The position numbers and the translations under genes are program-made. Positions 50,829 through 58,908 of a stretch of 64,000 bases of DNA are shown piece after piece. The DNA is from Sphingomonas echinoides ATCC 14820. GTDB lineage: Bacteria; Pseudomonadota; Alphaproteobacteria; Sphingomonadales; Sphingomonadaceae. The first letter of the stretch is position 1. Each line of letters opens with the position of its first letter. The notes under the pieces were generated by a model that saw nothing but the letters and a program-made list of their open reading frames with translations, searched no databases and was not told where the DNA came from. The stretch lies in the NCBI RefSeq assembly GCF_000241465.1, contig NZ_JH584235.1, positions 480,305-544,304 of the forward strand, written 5' to 3'.

Positions 50829-51734
50829 ATGGCAGCCCGCAGCAACGTCCCCGCGACGATCCCCGCCCTTGGCGGCGAGGCGAGCCTCAATCGCTACCTG
50901 TCGGAGATCAAGAAATTTCCGATCCTCGCGCCCGAGCAGGAATATATGCTCGCCAAGCGCTTCGAAGAGCATGGTGACACCGATGCCGCCGCGCAATTGG
51001 TCACCTCGCATCTGCGCCTCGTGGCGAAGATTGCGATGGGCTATCGCGGTTATGGCCTCCCCGTGTCGGAGCTCATCTCGGAGGGCAATATCGGCCTGAT
51101 GCAAGGCGTTAAGAAGTTCGAGGCCGATCGCGGCTTCCGCTTGGCGACCTATGCGATGTGGTGGATCCGCGCCTCGATCCAGGAATTCATCCTGCGCTCG
51201 TGGAGCCTGGTGAAAATGGGCACCACCGCCGCGCAAAAGAAGCTGTTCTTCAACCTGCGCCGGATGAAGTCCAAGCTCGACGCGTTCGAGGATGGCGATC
51301 TGTCGCCTGAGCATCTCGCCAAGATCGCCAAGGATCTGGGGGTCACCGAGGACGAAGTCACCAGCATGAATCGCCGCATGGCGATGGGCGGCGATACCTC
51401 GCTCAACGTGCCGATGCGCGAAGATGGCGAAGGCCAGTGGCAGGATTGGCTCGCCGACGACTCGCCCCTGCAGGACAGCGTCGTTGCCGAAGCGCAGGAA
51501 GCCGATGTCCGCCACGAAATGCTCACCGCCGCGATGGACGACCTCAACGAGCGCGAAAAGTTCATCCTGACCGAACGCCGCCTGACCGACGAGCCCAAGA
51601 CGCTTGAGGAACTGAGCCAGGTCTATGGCGTGTCGCGCGAGCGCGTCCGCCAGATCGAGGTGCGCGCGTTCGAGAAGCTGCAAAAGGCGATGATGCGCAT
51701 CGCGGGCGACAACCGGATGCTGGTCTCCGCCTGA
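50829..51734 (+). CDS. rpoH: RNA polymerase heat-shock sigma factor sigma-32
   Basis: 301 residues. Region 2 (LVTSHLRLVAKIAMGYRGYG, then the RpoH box-like QEFILRSWSLVKMGTTAAQK) and region 4 (TLEELSQVYGVSRERVRQIE) are clear. Directs transcription of heat-shock chaperones and proteases. ATG 50829 follows AAAGGGAG; an earlier in-frame ATG would add 15 unlike residues. It lies 57 bases after rluD. Confidence 0.97.
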   Translation: MAARSNVPATIPALGGEASLNRYLSEIKKFPILAPEQEYMLAKRFEEHGDTDAAAQLVTSHLRLVAKIAMGYRGYGLPVSELISEGNIGLMQGVKKFEADRGFRLATYAMWWIRASIQEFILRSWSLVKMGTTAAQKKLFFNLRRMKSKLDAFEDGDLSPEHLAKIAKDLGVTEDEVTSMNRRMAMGGDTSLNVPMREDGEGQWQDWLADDSPLQDSVVAEAQEADVRHEMLTAAMDDLNEREKFILTERRLTDEPKTLEELSQVYGVSRERVRQIEVRAFEKLQKAMMRIAGDNRMLVSA

Positions 51735-51795
51735 TCGCATAGCGTTTCTTCCCTCGACACTGCTCCCGCGCTACGCAAAGCCTCGGGAGCATGTC

Positions 51796-52557
51796 ATGGG
51801 ACCAGGGAACGCCGATGTCGGAACGCATGTGCAACAGTCCGAACTGAACCCGCGTGCGCGCCCTCGTCCGAAACGCGGCCTGCTCGGACGTGTGGTCGGC
51901 TGGGCGCTCCGCGCGGTGATCGCCTTCGTGATCGTGTCGGTCTTCATGGTGGTGCTCTACCGCTTCGTGCCGCCGCCGATCACGTTGACCATGGTCGGCG
52001 ATGCGCTGGGCGGGCACGGCATCGACAAATCCTGGCGGCCGCTATCCAAGATCGACCCCAACATGGCGCGTGCGGCGATTGCGGGCGAGGATTCGCGCTT
52101 CTGCTTGCATAACGGGTTTGATCTGCACGCGATCGAAACCGCTTATCTGCGCAATGCAAGCGGTGGGCGCATCCGCGGCGGATCGACCATCAGCCAACAA
52201 ACCGCCAAGAACGTCTTTCTAATTCAGGGCGGCGGCTATGCGCGCAAAGCGTTGGAGGCGTATTTCACCGTCCTGATTGAAAACATCTGGGGCAAGCGCC
52301 GGATTATGGAGGTCTATCTCAATGTCGCCGAGACCGGCATTGGGACGTATGGCGTCGACGCTGCGTCACGGCGCTATTTCGGCCATGACGCAAGCCACCT
52401 GACGCCTGACGAAGCTGGCCGGATCGCCGCTGTGCTGCCACTCCCAAAGAAGCGCGCGGCGATCGCGCCACGCGGATTCACCCGCCGCCACGGCAACACT
52501 ATCACCCGCCGGGTGGGCGTCGTCCGTAACGACGGGCTGGACCGCTGCTTGCGCTAA
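51796..52557 (+). CDS. mtgA: Monofunctional biosynthetic peptidoglycan transglycosylase
   Basis: 253 residues. A basic cytoplasmic N-terminus and one membrane helix (AVIAFVIVSVFMVVLYRF, about 40-57) anchor a GT51 glycosyltransferase domain: catalytic Glu98 in AAIAGEDSRFCLHNGFD, then GGSTISQQTAKNVFL, GKRRIMEVYLNVAETG and the C-terminal GRIAAVLPLPKK. It polymerises lipid II into glycan strands. GGGAG precedes the ATG. Convergent with the next gene, with only 3 bases between stops. Confidence 0.95.
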   Translation: MGPGNADVGTHVQQSELNPRARPRPKRGLLGRVVGWALRAVIAFVIVSVFMVVLYRFVPPPITLTMVGDALGGHGIDKSWRPLSKIDPNMARAAIAGEDSRFCLHNGFDLHAIETAYLRNASGGRIRGGSTISQQTAKNVFLIQGGGYARKALEAYFTVLIENIWGKRRIMEVYLNVAETGIGTYGVDAASRRYFGHDASHLTPDEAGRIAAVLPLPKKRAAIAPRGFTRRHGNTITRRVGVVRNDGLDRCLR

Positions 52558-52560
52558 ACC

Positions 52561-52806
52561 TTATTTGGTCGCGTCGTCCGCCGCCTTCGAAGCGCTGTCG
52601 CCGACCTTCTTCGCGCTGTCGCCCACATCCTTTGCCGCACCGGCGATCGCGTCGGTACGCACATTGTCATTCAGGCTCTTGTTGAACAGATAGAACGCGC
52701 CAACTGCGACCGCGATCAACAGAACAATGCCGATGAAGATTGCGCCGCCGCCGCTGCGACGTTCGATCACAGTGGTGTGCGGGGTCTCGGTTACTTGCTC
52801 GCTCAT
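52561..52806 (-). CDS. Small single-helix membrane protein
   Basis: 81 residues. One membrane helix (GAIFIGIVLLIAVAVGAFYL, about 21-40) followed by an Ala/Lys/Asp-rich tail with the repeated units AAKDVGDSAKKVGDSASKAA, probably a coiled coil or LEA-like amphipathic helix. AGGAGG lies before ATG 52806. Similar proteins are common in sphingomonads; the function is unknown. Confidence 0.78.
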   Translation of the reverse strand: MSEQVTETPHTTVIERRSGGGAIFIGIVLLIAVAVGAFYLFNKSLNDNVRTDAIAGAAKDVGDSAKKVGDSASKAADDATK

Positions 52807-52876
52807 GCTATCCTCCTGCTTTTATCTGCAGGGTGGAACGGGTTGCACGGGCGATCGTTCCGTTATCGCCCCCCGA

Positions 52877-53200
52877 TCAGAAGGGCAGCTTGAACCCCGG
52901 CGGCAGCGGGATGCCGCTGGTCATCTTGGCCATTTCTGCGCCCGATGCCGCATCAGCCTTGGCCTTGGCATCGTTGAACGCGGCGACGACGAGATCCTCG
53001 ACCATCTGCTTCTCGCTCGGCTGCAGCAGCGATTCGTCGATCTCGATGCCGATGATCCGCCCCTTGGCCGACGCCCGCACCTTGACCAACCCGCCGCCGG
53101 CGACGCCCTCGACTTCGATCTTGTCGAGCCCGTCCTGCGCCTTGGTCAATTCGGCCTGGACGTTCTGCGCCATGGCCATGATGTCTTCGATACTCTTCAT
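52877..53200 (-). CDS. ebfC: YbaB/EbfC family nucleoid-associated protein
   Basis: 107 residues. The N-terminal helix MKSIEDIMAMAQNVQAELTK, the strand region GGGLVKVRASAKGRIIGIEI and the C-terminal LPPGFKLPF are typical. Binds DNA as a dimer; conserved neighbour of dnaX (often with recR, not seen here). Its ATG overlaps the dnaX stop by four bases. Confidence 0.96.
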   Translation of the reverse strand: MKSIEDIMAMAQNVQAELTKAQDGLDKIEVEGVAGGGLVKVRASAKGRIIGIEIDESLLQPSEKQMVEDLVVAAFNDAKAKADAASGAEMAKMTSGIPLPPGFKLPF

Positions 53201-54903
53201 GCCGTCATACTCCGCTTCGCCGCCAGCAGGCGGTCAATTTCACTCTCCGGAACCTCGGCGTCGGGGAACGCCTCCAGCGCCGCCGCGATCACCGGCGTTG
53301 CCAGAATCTCGGCCTTGAACGCCTCGCGCTGCGCCGCTTCGGCCTCGCGCACCGTCGGCGCGCCCGGCGTCGGCGCGGTCGTCACTTTCCAGGCACGCCC
53401 GGTGACGCGCTTCAGCGTGATCGCCAATTCTGCGACCAGATCGGGCGAAATCGGGCGCGCCGAGCTCAGCACCAGATCGCTGCCATCGAGGCTGACAATG
53501 CTGGCGTGATGCACCACGCGCGACGCCAAAGCGAGTTCGCCCGAACCCTCGAGCAAGGCCACGATCTGGCTGATCGAGCGGGGTAAGTCTGCCTCCTCCA
53601 GCGCGGCCGCCGCGCTCGCTACGGGGGCAGCCGGAGCCGCCGCTGCGGCGGGGGCCGGGGCCGCCGCGTTGAGCGGCACGCCAGTGCTAATCATCCGCGC
53701 CAGCTCGCCCGGATCGGGCAAGGTCGAGGCATGGACCAGCCGCAGCAGCGCCATCTCGCACGCTTCGATCGGCATCGCCGCGCGGGCAACTTCGTCATGG
53801 CCCTTGAGCAGCAATTGCCACAGCCGGTGCAATGCGGCGAAGGACAGCGACGACGCCCAGTCCAGCAACGCCTCGCGCTCCTCGGTCGCCTGCCCGGCTT
53901 CCTGCTGCGCACCGAGCTTGACCAAGGTGGTGGCATGAACGGTCTCCAGCAGCCCGCGCAGCACGCCGAGCGGATCGACCCCCAGATCATATTGCCGCCG
54001 CAGCGCCGCCAATGCGCCGATCCCGTCGCCCGCGAGCAGCAGCATCATCAAATCGCGGATCGCCCCGCGATCGGACAGGCCGAGCATATCGCGCACCGCA
54101 CCCGCGCTGACCGCGCCGCCATCCATATCGGCATGGGCGATCGCCTGGTCGAGGATCGACAGCCCGTCGCGCGCCGACCCTTCCGCCGCCCGCGCGATCA
54201 GCCCCAGCGCCTCAGGCTCGGCCTCAACCCCCTCGGCCGCGACCACGCGCGCGAAATGCTCGGCCAGCAAATCCGCCGGAATGCGCCGCAGATCGAAGCG
54301 CTGGCAGCGCGACAGCACCGTCACCGGCACCTTGTTGACCTCGGTCGTCGCCAGCACGAACTTCACGCCCTCGGCCGGTTCCTCCAGCGTCTTCAGCAGC
54401 GCGTTGAACGCGTTCTTCGACAGCATGTGGACTTCGTCGATGATGTAGATCTTGTAGCGCGCAACGAACGCCGTCATCCGCGAGGCATCGATCACCGCGC
54501 GCATGTCGTCGACGCCGGTATGGCTGGCGGCGTCCATCTCGATCACGTCGATATGCCGCCCCTCAGCAATGCCGACACACGGCTCGCACACCCCGCACGG
54601 GTTGATCGTCGGGCCACCCTGCCCGTCCGGCCCGATGCAGTTGAGCGCCTTGGCGAGCAGACGCGCAGTCGAGGTCTTGCCGACCCCGCGCACGCCGGTC
54701 AGCAGAAACGCATGCGCCAGCCGCCCGCGCCGGATCGCATTGCCGAGCGTGGTGACCATCGCATCCTGGCCGATCAGCTCGGCAAAGGTCTGCGGCCGAT
54801 ATTTGCGCGCGAGCACGCGGTACGCGTCGCTCTTCGCCGGAGCGGGCGGTTCGCCCAGGTCGAAGCCGGGGGTCTCGTCAGCGGGATACAGGGAGTCGGA
54901 CAT
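53197..54903 (-). CDS. dnaX: DNA polymerase III subunits gamma/tau
   Basis: 568 residues. Clamp-loader ATPase: Walker A LLTGVRGVGKTSTARLLAKA, a zinc module with cysteines in NPCGVCEPCVG, Walker B IYIIDEVHMLSKNAFNALLK, and the C-terminal clamp-loader collar followed by an Ala/Pro-rich linker (about residues 400-430) and a short tau-like domain. No obvious slippery A-tract for programmed frameshifting was noticed. First gene of a dnaX-ebfC unit. Confidence 0.97.
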   Translation of the reverse strand: MSDSLYPADETPGFDLGEPPAPAKSDAYRVLARKYRPQTFAELIGQDAMVTTLGNAIRRGRLAHAFLLTGVRGVGKTSTARLLAKALNCIGPDGQGGPTINPCGVCEPCVGIAEGRHIDVIEMDAASHTGVDDMRAVIDASRMTAFVARYKIYIIDEVHMLSKNAFNALLKTLEEPAEGVKFVLATTEVNKVPVTVLSRCQRFDLRRIPADLLAEHFARVVAAEGVEAEPEALGLIARAAEGSARDGLSILDQAIAHADMDGGAVSAGAVRDMLGLSDRGAIRDLMMLLLAGDGIGALAALRRQYDLGVDPLGVLRGLLETVHATTLVKLGAQQEAGQATEEREALLDWASSLSFAALHRLWQLLLKGHDEVARAAMPIEACEMALLRLVHASTLPDPGELARMISTGVPLNAAAPAPAAAAAPAAPVASAAAALEEADLPRSISQIVALLEGSGELALASRVVHHASIVSLDGSDLVLSSARPISPDLVAELAITLKRVTGRAWKVTTAPTPGAPTVREAEAAQREAFKAEILATPVIAAALEAFPDAEVPESEIDRLLAAKRSMTA

Positions 54904-54982
54904 TGCGGTCTATCTAGGGGCAGCGGGGGGAATTGTCGAAGGGTTGGTGTGCCCAAGACCCGTTGCCGAAAGCGCGCACAGT

Positions 54983-55009
54983 CGATACTGCCATTATATG
55001 GCAGTATCG
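54983..55009. promoter_or_regulatory. Operator palindrome upstream of the WYL regulator
   Basis: Perfect 12+3+12 inverted repeat: CGATACTGCCAT-TAT-ATGGCAGTATCG. It lies 30 bases before the regulator start, in the divergent gap with dnaX, and is the probable autoregulatory site. Confidence 0.8.
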
Positions 55010-55038
55010 CTCCTTACGACCATATTGGAAGGACCAGC

Positions 55039-55728
55039 ATGTCTCGCGCACAGCGGCTGCTCGACTTGATCCAGCTTTTGCGGCGCCATCGGCGCGCTGT
55101 GGCGGGTGCAGCGCTGGCCGAGGAACTCGGTGTCTCGCTGCGTACCGTGTATCGCGACATCGAGGCCTTGAAGGCCCAAGGCGCACAGATCGACGGCGAA
55201 GCCGGCGTAGGCTATGTCCTTCGCCCGGGCTTCATGCTGCCGCCGCTGATGTTCTCCGAGGAGGAGATCGAGGCATTGGTGCTGGGATCACGGTGGGTTT
55301 CGGAACGTGCGGACGGACTTTTGGGCAAGGCCGCGCGCAACGTGCTTGCCAAGATCGGCGCAGTATTACCCCCCGATTTGAAGGACGGCATCGATGCCTC
55401 GGGATTGTTGATCGGCCCAGGCGCGCCAATTGCCGCCGGGGACGCGGAGCTTCCTACCATCCGTCAGGCGATCCGGTCCGAACGGATGCTGCATATTGCC
55501 TATGCCGACGAATATGGCAGCGCGACGCAGCGAACCATCTGGCCGTTTGCGTTGGCGTTTTACGATCGCGTGCGCGTTGTCGTCGCGTGGTGCGAGTTGC
55601 GCGGCGGCTATCGACATTTCCGAACCGACCGAATCACCGAATTAGCCGTGACGGCCGGTCGCTATCCACGCCGACGCGGCGCGATGCTCAAAGAGTGGCG
55701 CACGCTGCGCGGCATCCCCGAGCAATAG
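55039..55728 (+). CDS. YafY-type HTH-WYL transcriptional regulator
   Basis: 229 residues. N-terminal DeoR-like helix-turn-helix (RLLDLIQLLRRHRRAVAGAA, then LAEELGVSLRTVYRDIEALK) and C-terminal WYL-type ligand domain (MLHIAYADEYGSATQRTIWP, then FYDRVRVVVAWCELRGGYRH, FRTDRI). GGAAGGA precedes ATG 55039. Proteins of this group are often encoded beside glyoxalase-like genes, as here, and respond to an unknown effector. Confidence 0.93.
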   Translation: MSRAQRLLDLIQLLRRHRRAVAGAALAEELGVSLRTVYRDIEALKAQGAQIDGEAGVGYVLRPGFMLPPLMFSEEEIEALVLGSRWVSERADGLLGKAARNVLAKIGAVLPPDLKDGIDASGLLIGPGAPIAAGDAELPTIRQAIRSERMLHIAYADEYGSATQRTIWPFALAFYDRVRVVVAWCELRGGYRHFRTDRITELAVTAGRYPRRRGAMLKEWRTLRGIPEQ

Positions 55729-55844
55729 TCCTCGAGGGATAACGCTACGAGCAATCGACTGCTGACATAAGCTGACAGCATGAGGTCGTAAAAGGTCCCT
55801 GCAGGCACGCAATTCCCCGCGCTGCCGATGTGAGGAGACTTTCA

Positions 55845-56216
55845 ATGCCCGATTTCAGCTTTCTGCTGCTGCACGTCGCGGACCATGCTGCCAGCGCCAC
55901 ATTTTACACGACGTTGCTCGACATCCCGATTATCGAACAGAAACCGGGCTTTTCGATGCTGCCGTTGCGCGATGGCGTCATGTTGGGCCTTTGGGACAGC
56001 GACACGGTCGAACCGCAAAGCAGCGGTCAATCCGGTGCCAATGAAGTCGCGTTTGCCGTTGCTGACGCGGCGGCGGTGGACGCGACGCACGACGTCTGGC
56101 AGCGGCGCGGCGTGACGATCCTTCAAACACCGACCGAGATGAGCTTCGGTCCCACCTTCGTTGCAATCGATCCCGATGGGCATCGCCTTCGGGTGTTTGC
56201 GCCAGCGACGGCGTGA
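55845..56216 (+). CDS. VOC (glyoxalase/bleomycin-resistance) family protein
   Basis: 123 residues, one VOC domain made of two beta-alpha-beta-beta-beta units: FLLLHVADHAASATFYTTLL and FVAIDPDGHRLRVFAPA. Potential metal ligands (an N-terminal His and a C-terminal Glu) are not both obvious, so enzymatic activity is uncertain. GAGGAG precedes the ATG. The upstream gap carries TGCTG/CAGCA half-sites (about 55760-55780) that may be regulatory. Likely controlled by the preceding WYL regulator. Confidence 0.88.
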   Translation: MPDFSFLLLHVADHAASATFYTTLLDIPIIEQKPGFSMLPLRDGVMLGLWDSDTVEPQSSGQSGANEVAFAVADAAAVDATHDVWQRRGVTILQTPTEMSFGPTFVAIDPDGHRLRVFAPATA

Positions 56217-56220
56217 AGCA

Positions 56221-56400
56221 CCCCGGCAAAGCCGGGTCGTCGGACGGGCCTTGCCCGCCGGCCGCGCCTGTCAGCGTGGCGAGGCACAGCCTCGCTCTCG
56301 CTGGCTGCGCGGTGGGAGCTGGCACGACCCGCGGCGAAATCCTTGTGGCGGCTTCCTTCCGGATCTGACCAGTTGGCGAAGACCATTTCCGGCCGATCGC
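56221..56400 (-). pseudogene. Degenerate copy of the SRP 4.5S RNA locus
   Basis: On the minus strand this segment repeats the SRP RNA locus at 58.06-58.24 kb: GGTCAGATCCGGAAGGAAGC is identical, but the next conserved bases read CGCC instead of AGCC, and the outer 5' strand no longer pairs well with the 3' end (CCAGCTCCC). A downstream hairpin CCCCGGCAAAGCCGGG (56221-56236) is also shared with the other copy. It occupies the gap between the VOC gene and ubiB. It could still be transcribed; I call it a probable pseudo-copy. Confidence 0.6.
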
Positions 56401-56410
56401 GACGTGCGCC

Positions 56411-57931
56411 TCAGCGCAGCACGATCGCCACCGCAAGCATCACCGCCCCCGCCAGGATCGCGCCCGCAATCCAGCGCGCGCCCGTCACGATCGCGCGAGA
56501 CGGATCGGCATGCGGCGCGTCCACCGGCTCCTGATCCAGCCGCCGGATTACCGCGCGCACCAGCCGGGGCGCATCCCCGCCGATCTTGCTCAGCTCCCAT
56601 GCCAGCGCTTGCAGCACCGATGCCCAATGGTCGGGCGAGAGTCGCGCCCGCGCCATGCGCAGCGATGCCCGCTGCATCGCGCTCGCCAAATCGAAATCGG
56701 GTTCGATCGCCTGCAGCACCCCGTCGATCGTCATCAACGCCTTGAACATCAGCAACAGGTCGGGCGGCATCGTCATGCCTTCATCGCGCAGCAACGGCAG
56801 CAAATCCGCCACGATCGCGCTCAGTTTGATCGGCCCGCCGCCATGCCGCGCGATCAACCGCTCGGCCGCCGCCTGCACCCGGTCCCGCGCGACACCGCTG
56901 CCCGCACTCCACGCGCCGAACACGTCCGCCAATTGCTCGGGATCGGCCGAGGACAAGGATTGCACGAACGCGATCACTTCCTCGCGCCGCCGTGGCGACA
57001 CATGCCCGATCATGCCGAGATCGAGCAACGCGATGCGATTGCCCGGCAGGCACAGCAAATTGCCGGGATGCGGGTCCCCGTGAAAGCGCCCGTTGATCAT
57101 CACCATATCGAGCACCGCGTCGGCCCCCAGCGCGGCGATCACCGCAGGCTCGAGCCCGGCCGCCCGCAAGGTCGCGGCGTCGCGCGGCGGCACGCCCTCG
57201 ATAAAATCCATCACCAGCAGTGTTTCGGAGGTCCATTGCCAGTGGATTTCGGGGATGACGACGCGCGGCTCCTGCGCGAAATCGGCGCGCAGGCGATCGG
57301 CATTGCGCCCCTCGCTGGTAAAATCGAGCTCCTCCAGCACCGCTTGCGCCAATTGCCGCACCAATTCGCGCGGACGAAAACGCCGCGCTTCGGCACTGCT
57401 CGTTTCGGCCAGCGCCGCCAGTTCGGCGATCAGCCGCAAATCCGCCTCCATCCGCTGGCGGATATCTGGGCGGCGGATCTTGAGCACCACCTGCGTCCCG
57501 TCGCCGAGCGTCGCCCGGTGGACTTGCGCCATCGAGGCGGCAGCGAGCGGCACCGGGTCGAAGGCGGCGAACGCGGTTTCCGGCGCCTGCCCCAGCGCCG
57601 CTTCGACCGCCGGCCGCAGCGTCTCGAACGGCAGGGTCGGTGCGCTGCTGTGGAGTTGCTCCAGTTCCGCCACCCATTCGGGCGTCAACAGGTCACCGCG
57701 CGTCGCCAGGATCTGCCCGAGCTTGACGAAGGTCGGCCCCAATTCTTCCAGCGCCTGGCGGGTGCGTCGCGGCAGCGTCATGGCGTCATCATCGCCGGCG
57801 GCGTCGTTCGGCACGCGTTCCAGCCCGAGCCGCGCTAGCAGCACACCAAGCCCGAAGCGCGATGCGATCTGGACGATTTCGCTCAGCCGCTGGCGATCGC
57901 GTCCCGCAACCAGCAAGGTTTTGATCATCAT
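56411..57931 (-). CDS. ubiB: UbiB/ABC1/AarF family atypical kinase (ubiquinone biosynthesis)
   Basis: 506 residues. Atypical protein-kinase-like ATPase needed for ubiquinone synthesis. The KxGQ motif is in TFVKLGQILATRGDLLTPEW, the Ala-rich nucleotide loop in PLAAASMAQVHRATLGDGTQ, then VVLKIRRPDI, the HGDPHPGNLL catalytic-loop equivalent and LLDLGMIGHV (DFG equivalent). The last 25 residues (WIAGAILAGAVMLAVAIVL) form a C-terminal membrane anchor. No ubiE or coaBC neighbours are present. It is flanked by the two SRP RNA-like repeats in the same orientation. Confidence 0.93.
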   Translation of the reverse strand: MMIKTLLVAGRDRQRLSEIVQIASRFGLGVLLARLGLERVPNDAAGDDDAMTLPRRTRQALEELGPTFVKLGQILATRGDLLTPEWVAELEQLHSSAPTLPFETLRPAVEAALGQAPETAFAAFDPVPLAAASMAQVHRATLGDGTQVVLKIRRPDIRQRMEADLRLIAELAALAETSSAEARRFRPRELVRQLAQAVLEELDFTSEGRNADRLRADFAQEPRVVIPEIHWQWTSETLLVMDFIEGVPPRDAATLRAAGLEPAVIAALGADAVLDMVMINGRFHGDPHPGNLLCLPGNRIALLDLGMIGHVSPRRREEVIAFVQSLSSADPEQLADVFGAWSAGSGVARDRVQAAAERLIARHGGGPIKLSAIVADLLPLLRDEGMTMPPDLLLMFKALMTIDGVLQAIEPDFDLASAMQRASLRMARARLSPDHWASVLQALAWELSKIGGDAPRLVRAVIRRLDQEPVDAPHADPSRAIVTGARWIAGAILAGAVMLAVAIVLR

Positions 57932-57963
57932 GGCCTGCCCATACCTGATACCGACATCTCAAA

Positions 57964-58020
57964 AATCCTCCCCGGCACGGGGAGCGGGACCCTGAGCATT
58001 TAGCGAAGGGTGGAGGGGGT
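57964..58020. repeat. Sphingomonad intergenic repeat with hairpin
   Basis: CTCCCCGGCACGGGGAG (57968-57984) with the following GGTGGAGGGGGT tail is a recurrent intergenic motif in this group. On the minus strand the hairpin is followed by GATTTTT, so it may double as a terminator for the RNA transcribed from 58.24 kb before ubiB. Confidence 0.65.
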
Positions 58021-58058
58021 GCGCCACACACGCAGCGCTCATAAAAGAAGGGAGCCGC

Positions 58059-58073
58059 CCCGGCAAAGCCGGG
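58059..58073 (-). terminator. Possible terminator of the SRP RNA transcript
   Basis: Hairpin CCCGGCTTTGCCGGG on the minus strand, about 85 bases after the mature RNA 3' end and followed by CTTCTTTT after a short GC stretch. The same hairpin is present in the degenerate copy. Confidence 0.5.
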
Positions 58074-58153
58074 TCGTCGGACGGGCTTTGCCGGCCGGCC
58101 GCGCTGGCGCGTCTTGTGCGCAGCTTTGCTGCGTACATGCGCGCGGCGCGGGT

Positions 58154-58242
58154 GGGAGCCGGAACGACCCGCAGCGAAATCGTTGTGGCTGCTTCCTTCC
58201 GGATCTGACCATGTTGGCGACGACCACGTCCGCCCGACTCCC
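58154..58242 (-). ncRNA. ffs: Signal recognition particle RNA, small bacterial (4.5S) type
   Basis: About 89 bases. The apical core GGTCAGATCCGGAAGGAAGC followed by AGCC is the hallmark of SRP RNA: GGAA tetraloop closed by TCC/GGA, then the TCAGA/AGCAG symmetric loop and TGG/CCA helix. Further down TCGTCGC pairs with GCTGCGG, and the ends GGGAGTCGG/CCGGCTCCC close the hairpin (one G-U pair). Its partners Ffh and FtsY are encoded at 26.9-32.6 kb. The exact ends are my estimate from base pairing. It lies in the gap between a small secreted-protein gene and ubiB, 3 kb from dnaX. Confidence 0.85.
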
Positions 58243-58307
58243 GCGCTGCCTATGGCGGGGTCGGGCGAAAGGATCAAGCCTGTCTCGACCGAAGTCGAAA
58301 CCGGCCC

Positions 58308-58529
58308 TTAGCGGCGCACCGTCCGGCAGGTGCGGATACGCTTGTGATGGCGATAGACCGTGCGGCACACTTTGCGGGTGTGCGGACGCCAGCCACGGTT
58401 GCGCTCGGTGTGGACGACGGTGCGTTCGACCCGGCGATCATGCTGGCGCTCGACCTGTGCGCTCGCGCTGGCGGGGGCCATGGCGGCAGCGGCGATCAGG
58501 CCCGCCGAGATCAGGGCTGCGAATTTCAT
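58308..58529 (-). CDS. Small secreted basic protein
   Basis: 73 residues. Signal peptide MKFAALISAGLIAAAAMAPASASA, then a highly basic mature part of about 49 residues rich in Arg and His with two cysteines at similar spacing from the end (RKVCRTVYRHHKRIRTC). Proteins of this look are frequent in sphingomonads with no known function; the Cys pair may form a disulfide and the His/Arg may bind metal or polyanions. AGGAGATGATCCC precedes ATG 58529. Confidence 0.78.
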   Translation of the reverse strand: MKFAALISAGLIAAAAMAPASASAQVERQHDRRVERTVVHTERNRGWRPHTRKVCRTVYRHHKRIRTCRTVRR

Positions 58530-58575
58530 GGGATCATCTCCTGTATCGTGCCGAGGTGGCACCACAGGCAAATGA

Positions 58576-58908
58576 TCAACGGCCCTGCATGTTCCGCACT
58601 TCGCCCGGAATCCGCACGGTGAGCTGCTCCAGCTGCTCGCCGAGCAAGATCTGGCAGGCCAGACGACTGGTGCGCGTCGCCCCCGCTGCCAGGTCCAACA
58701 TATCCTCTTCATCCTCGCTTGCGGGCGGCAATTTGGCGAAATCTTCCGCTGCGACGATCACATGGCAGGTCGAACACGCCATCTGCCCCTCGCATGTGCC
58801 TTCCAGCGGCTGTCCATCGGCCTGCGCCACTTCCAGCAGCCGCGCGCCACTTTGCGCGGTCACCTCGCGGATCGTGCCGTCGGTGCCGATGAAACGAACC
58901 AGGGTCAT
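58576..58908 (-). CDS. Adrenodoxin-type [2Fe-2S] ferredoxin
   Basis: 110 residues. Cluster ligands Cys39, Cys45, Cys48 (GTCEGQMACSTCHV) and Cys85 (RLACQILL) with the adrenodoxin/IscFdx spacing C-x5-C-x2-C-xn-C. It overlaps the upstream desulfurase stop by four bases, so it is coupled with the cysteine desulfurases and probably donates electrons in Fe-S cluster assembly. Confidence 0.94.
   Translation of the reverse strand: MTLVRFIGTDGTIREVTAQSGARLLEVAQADGQPLEGTCEGQMACSTCHVIVAAEDFAKLPPASEDEEDMLDLAAGATRTSRLACQILLGEQLEQLTVRIPGEVRNMQGR

Noticed and set aside
55740..55844. TGCTG/CAGCA half-sites before the VOC gene as a second WYL operator
   Set aside because: They do not match the strong palindrome upstream of the regulator, so I only mention them.
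57932..58307. A protein-coding gene in the gap between ubiB and the small secreted protein
   Set aside because: Open frames here run through the SRP RNA and repeat elements and have no protein character.
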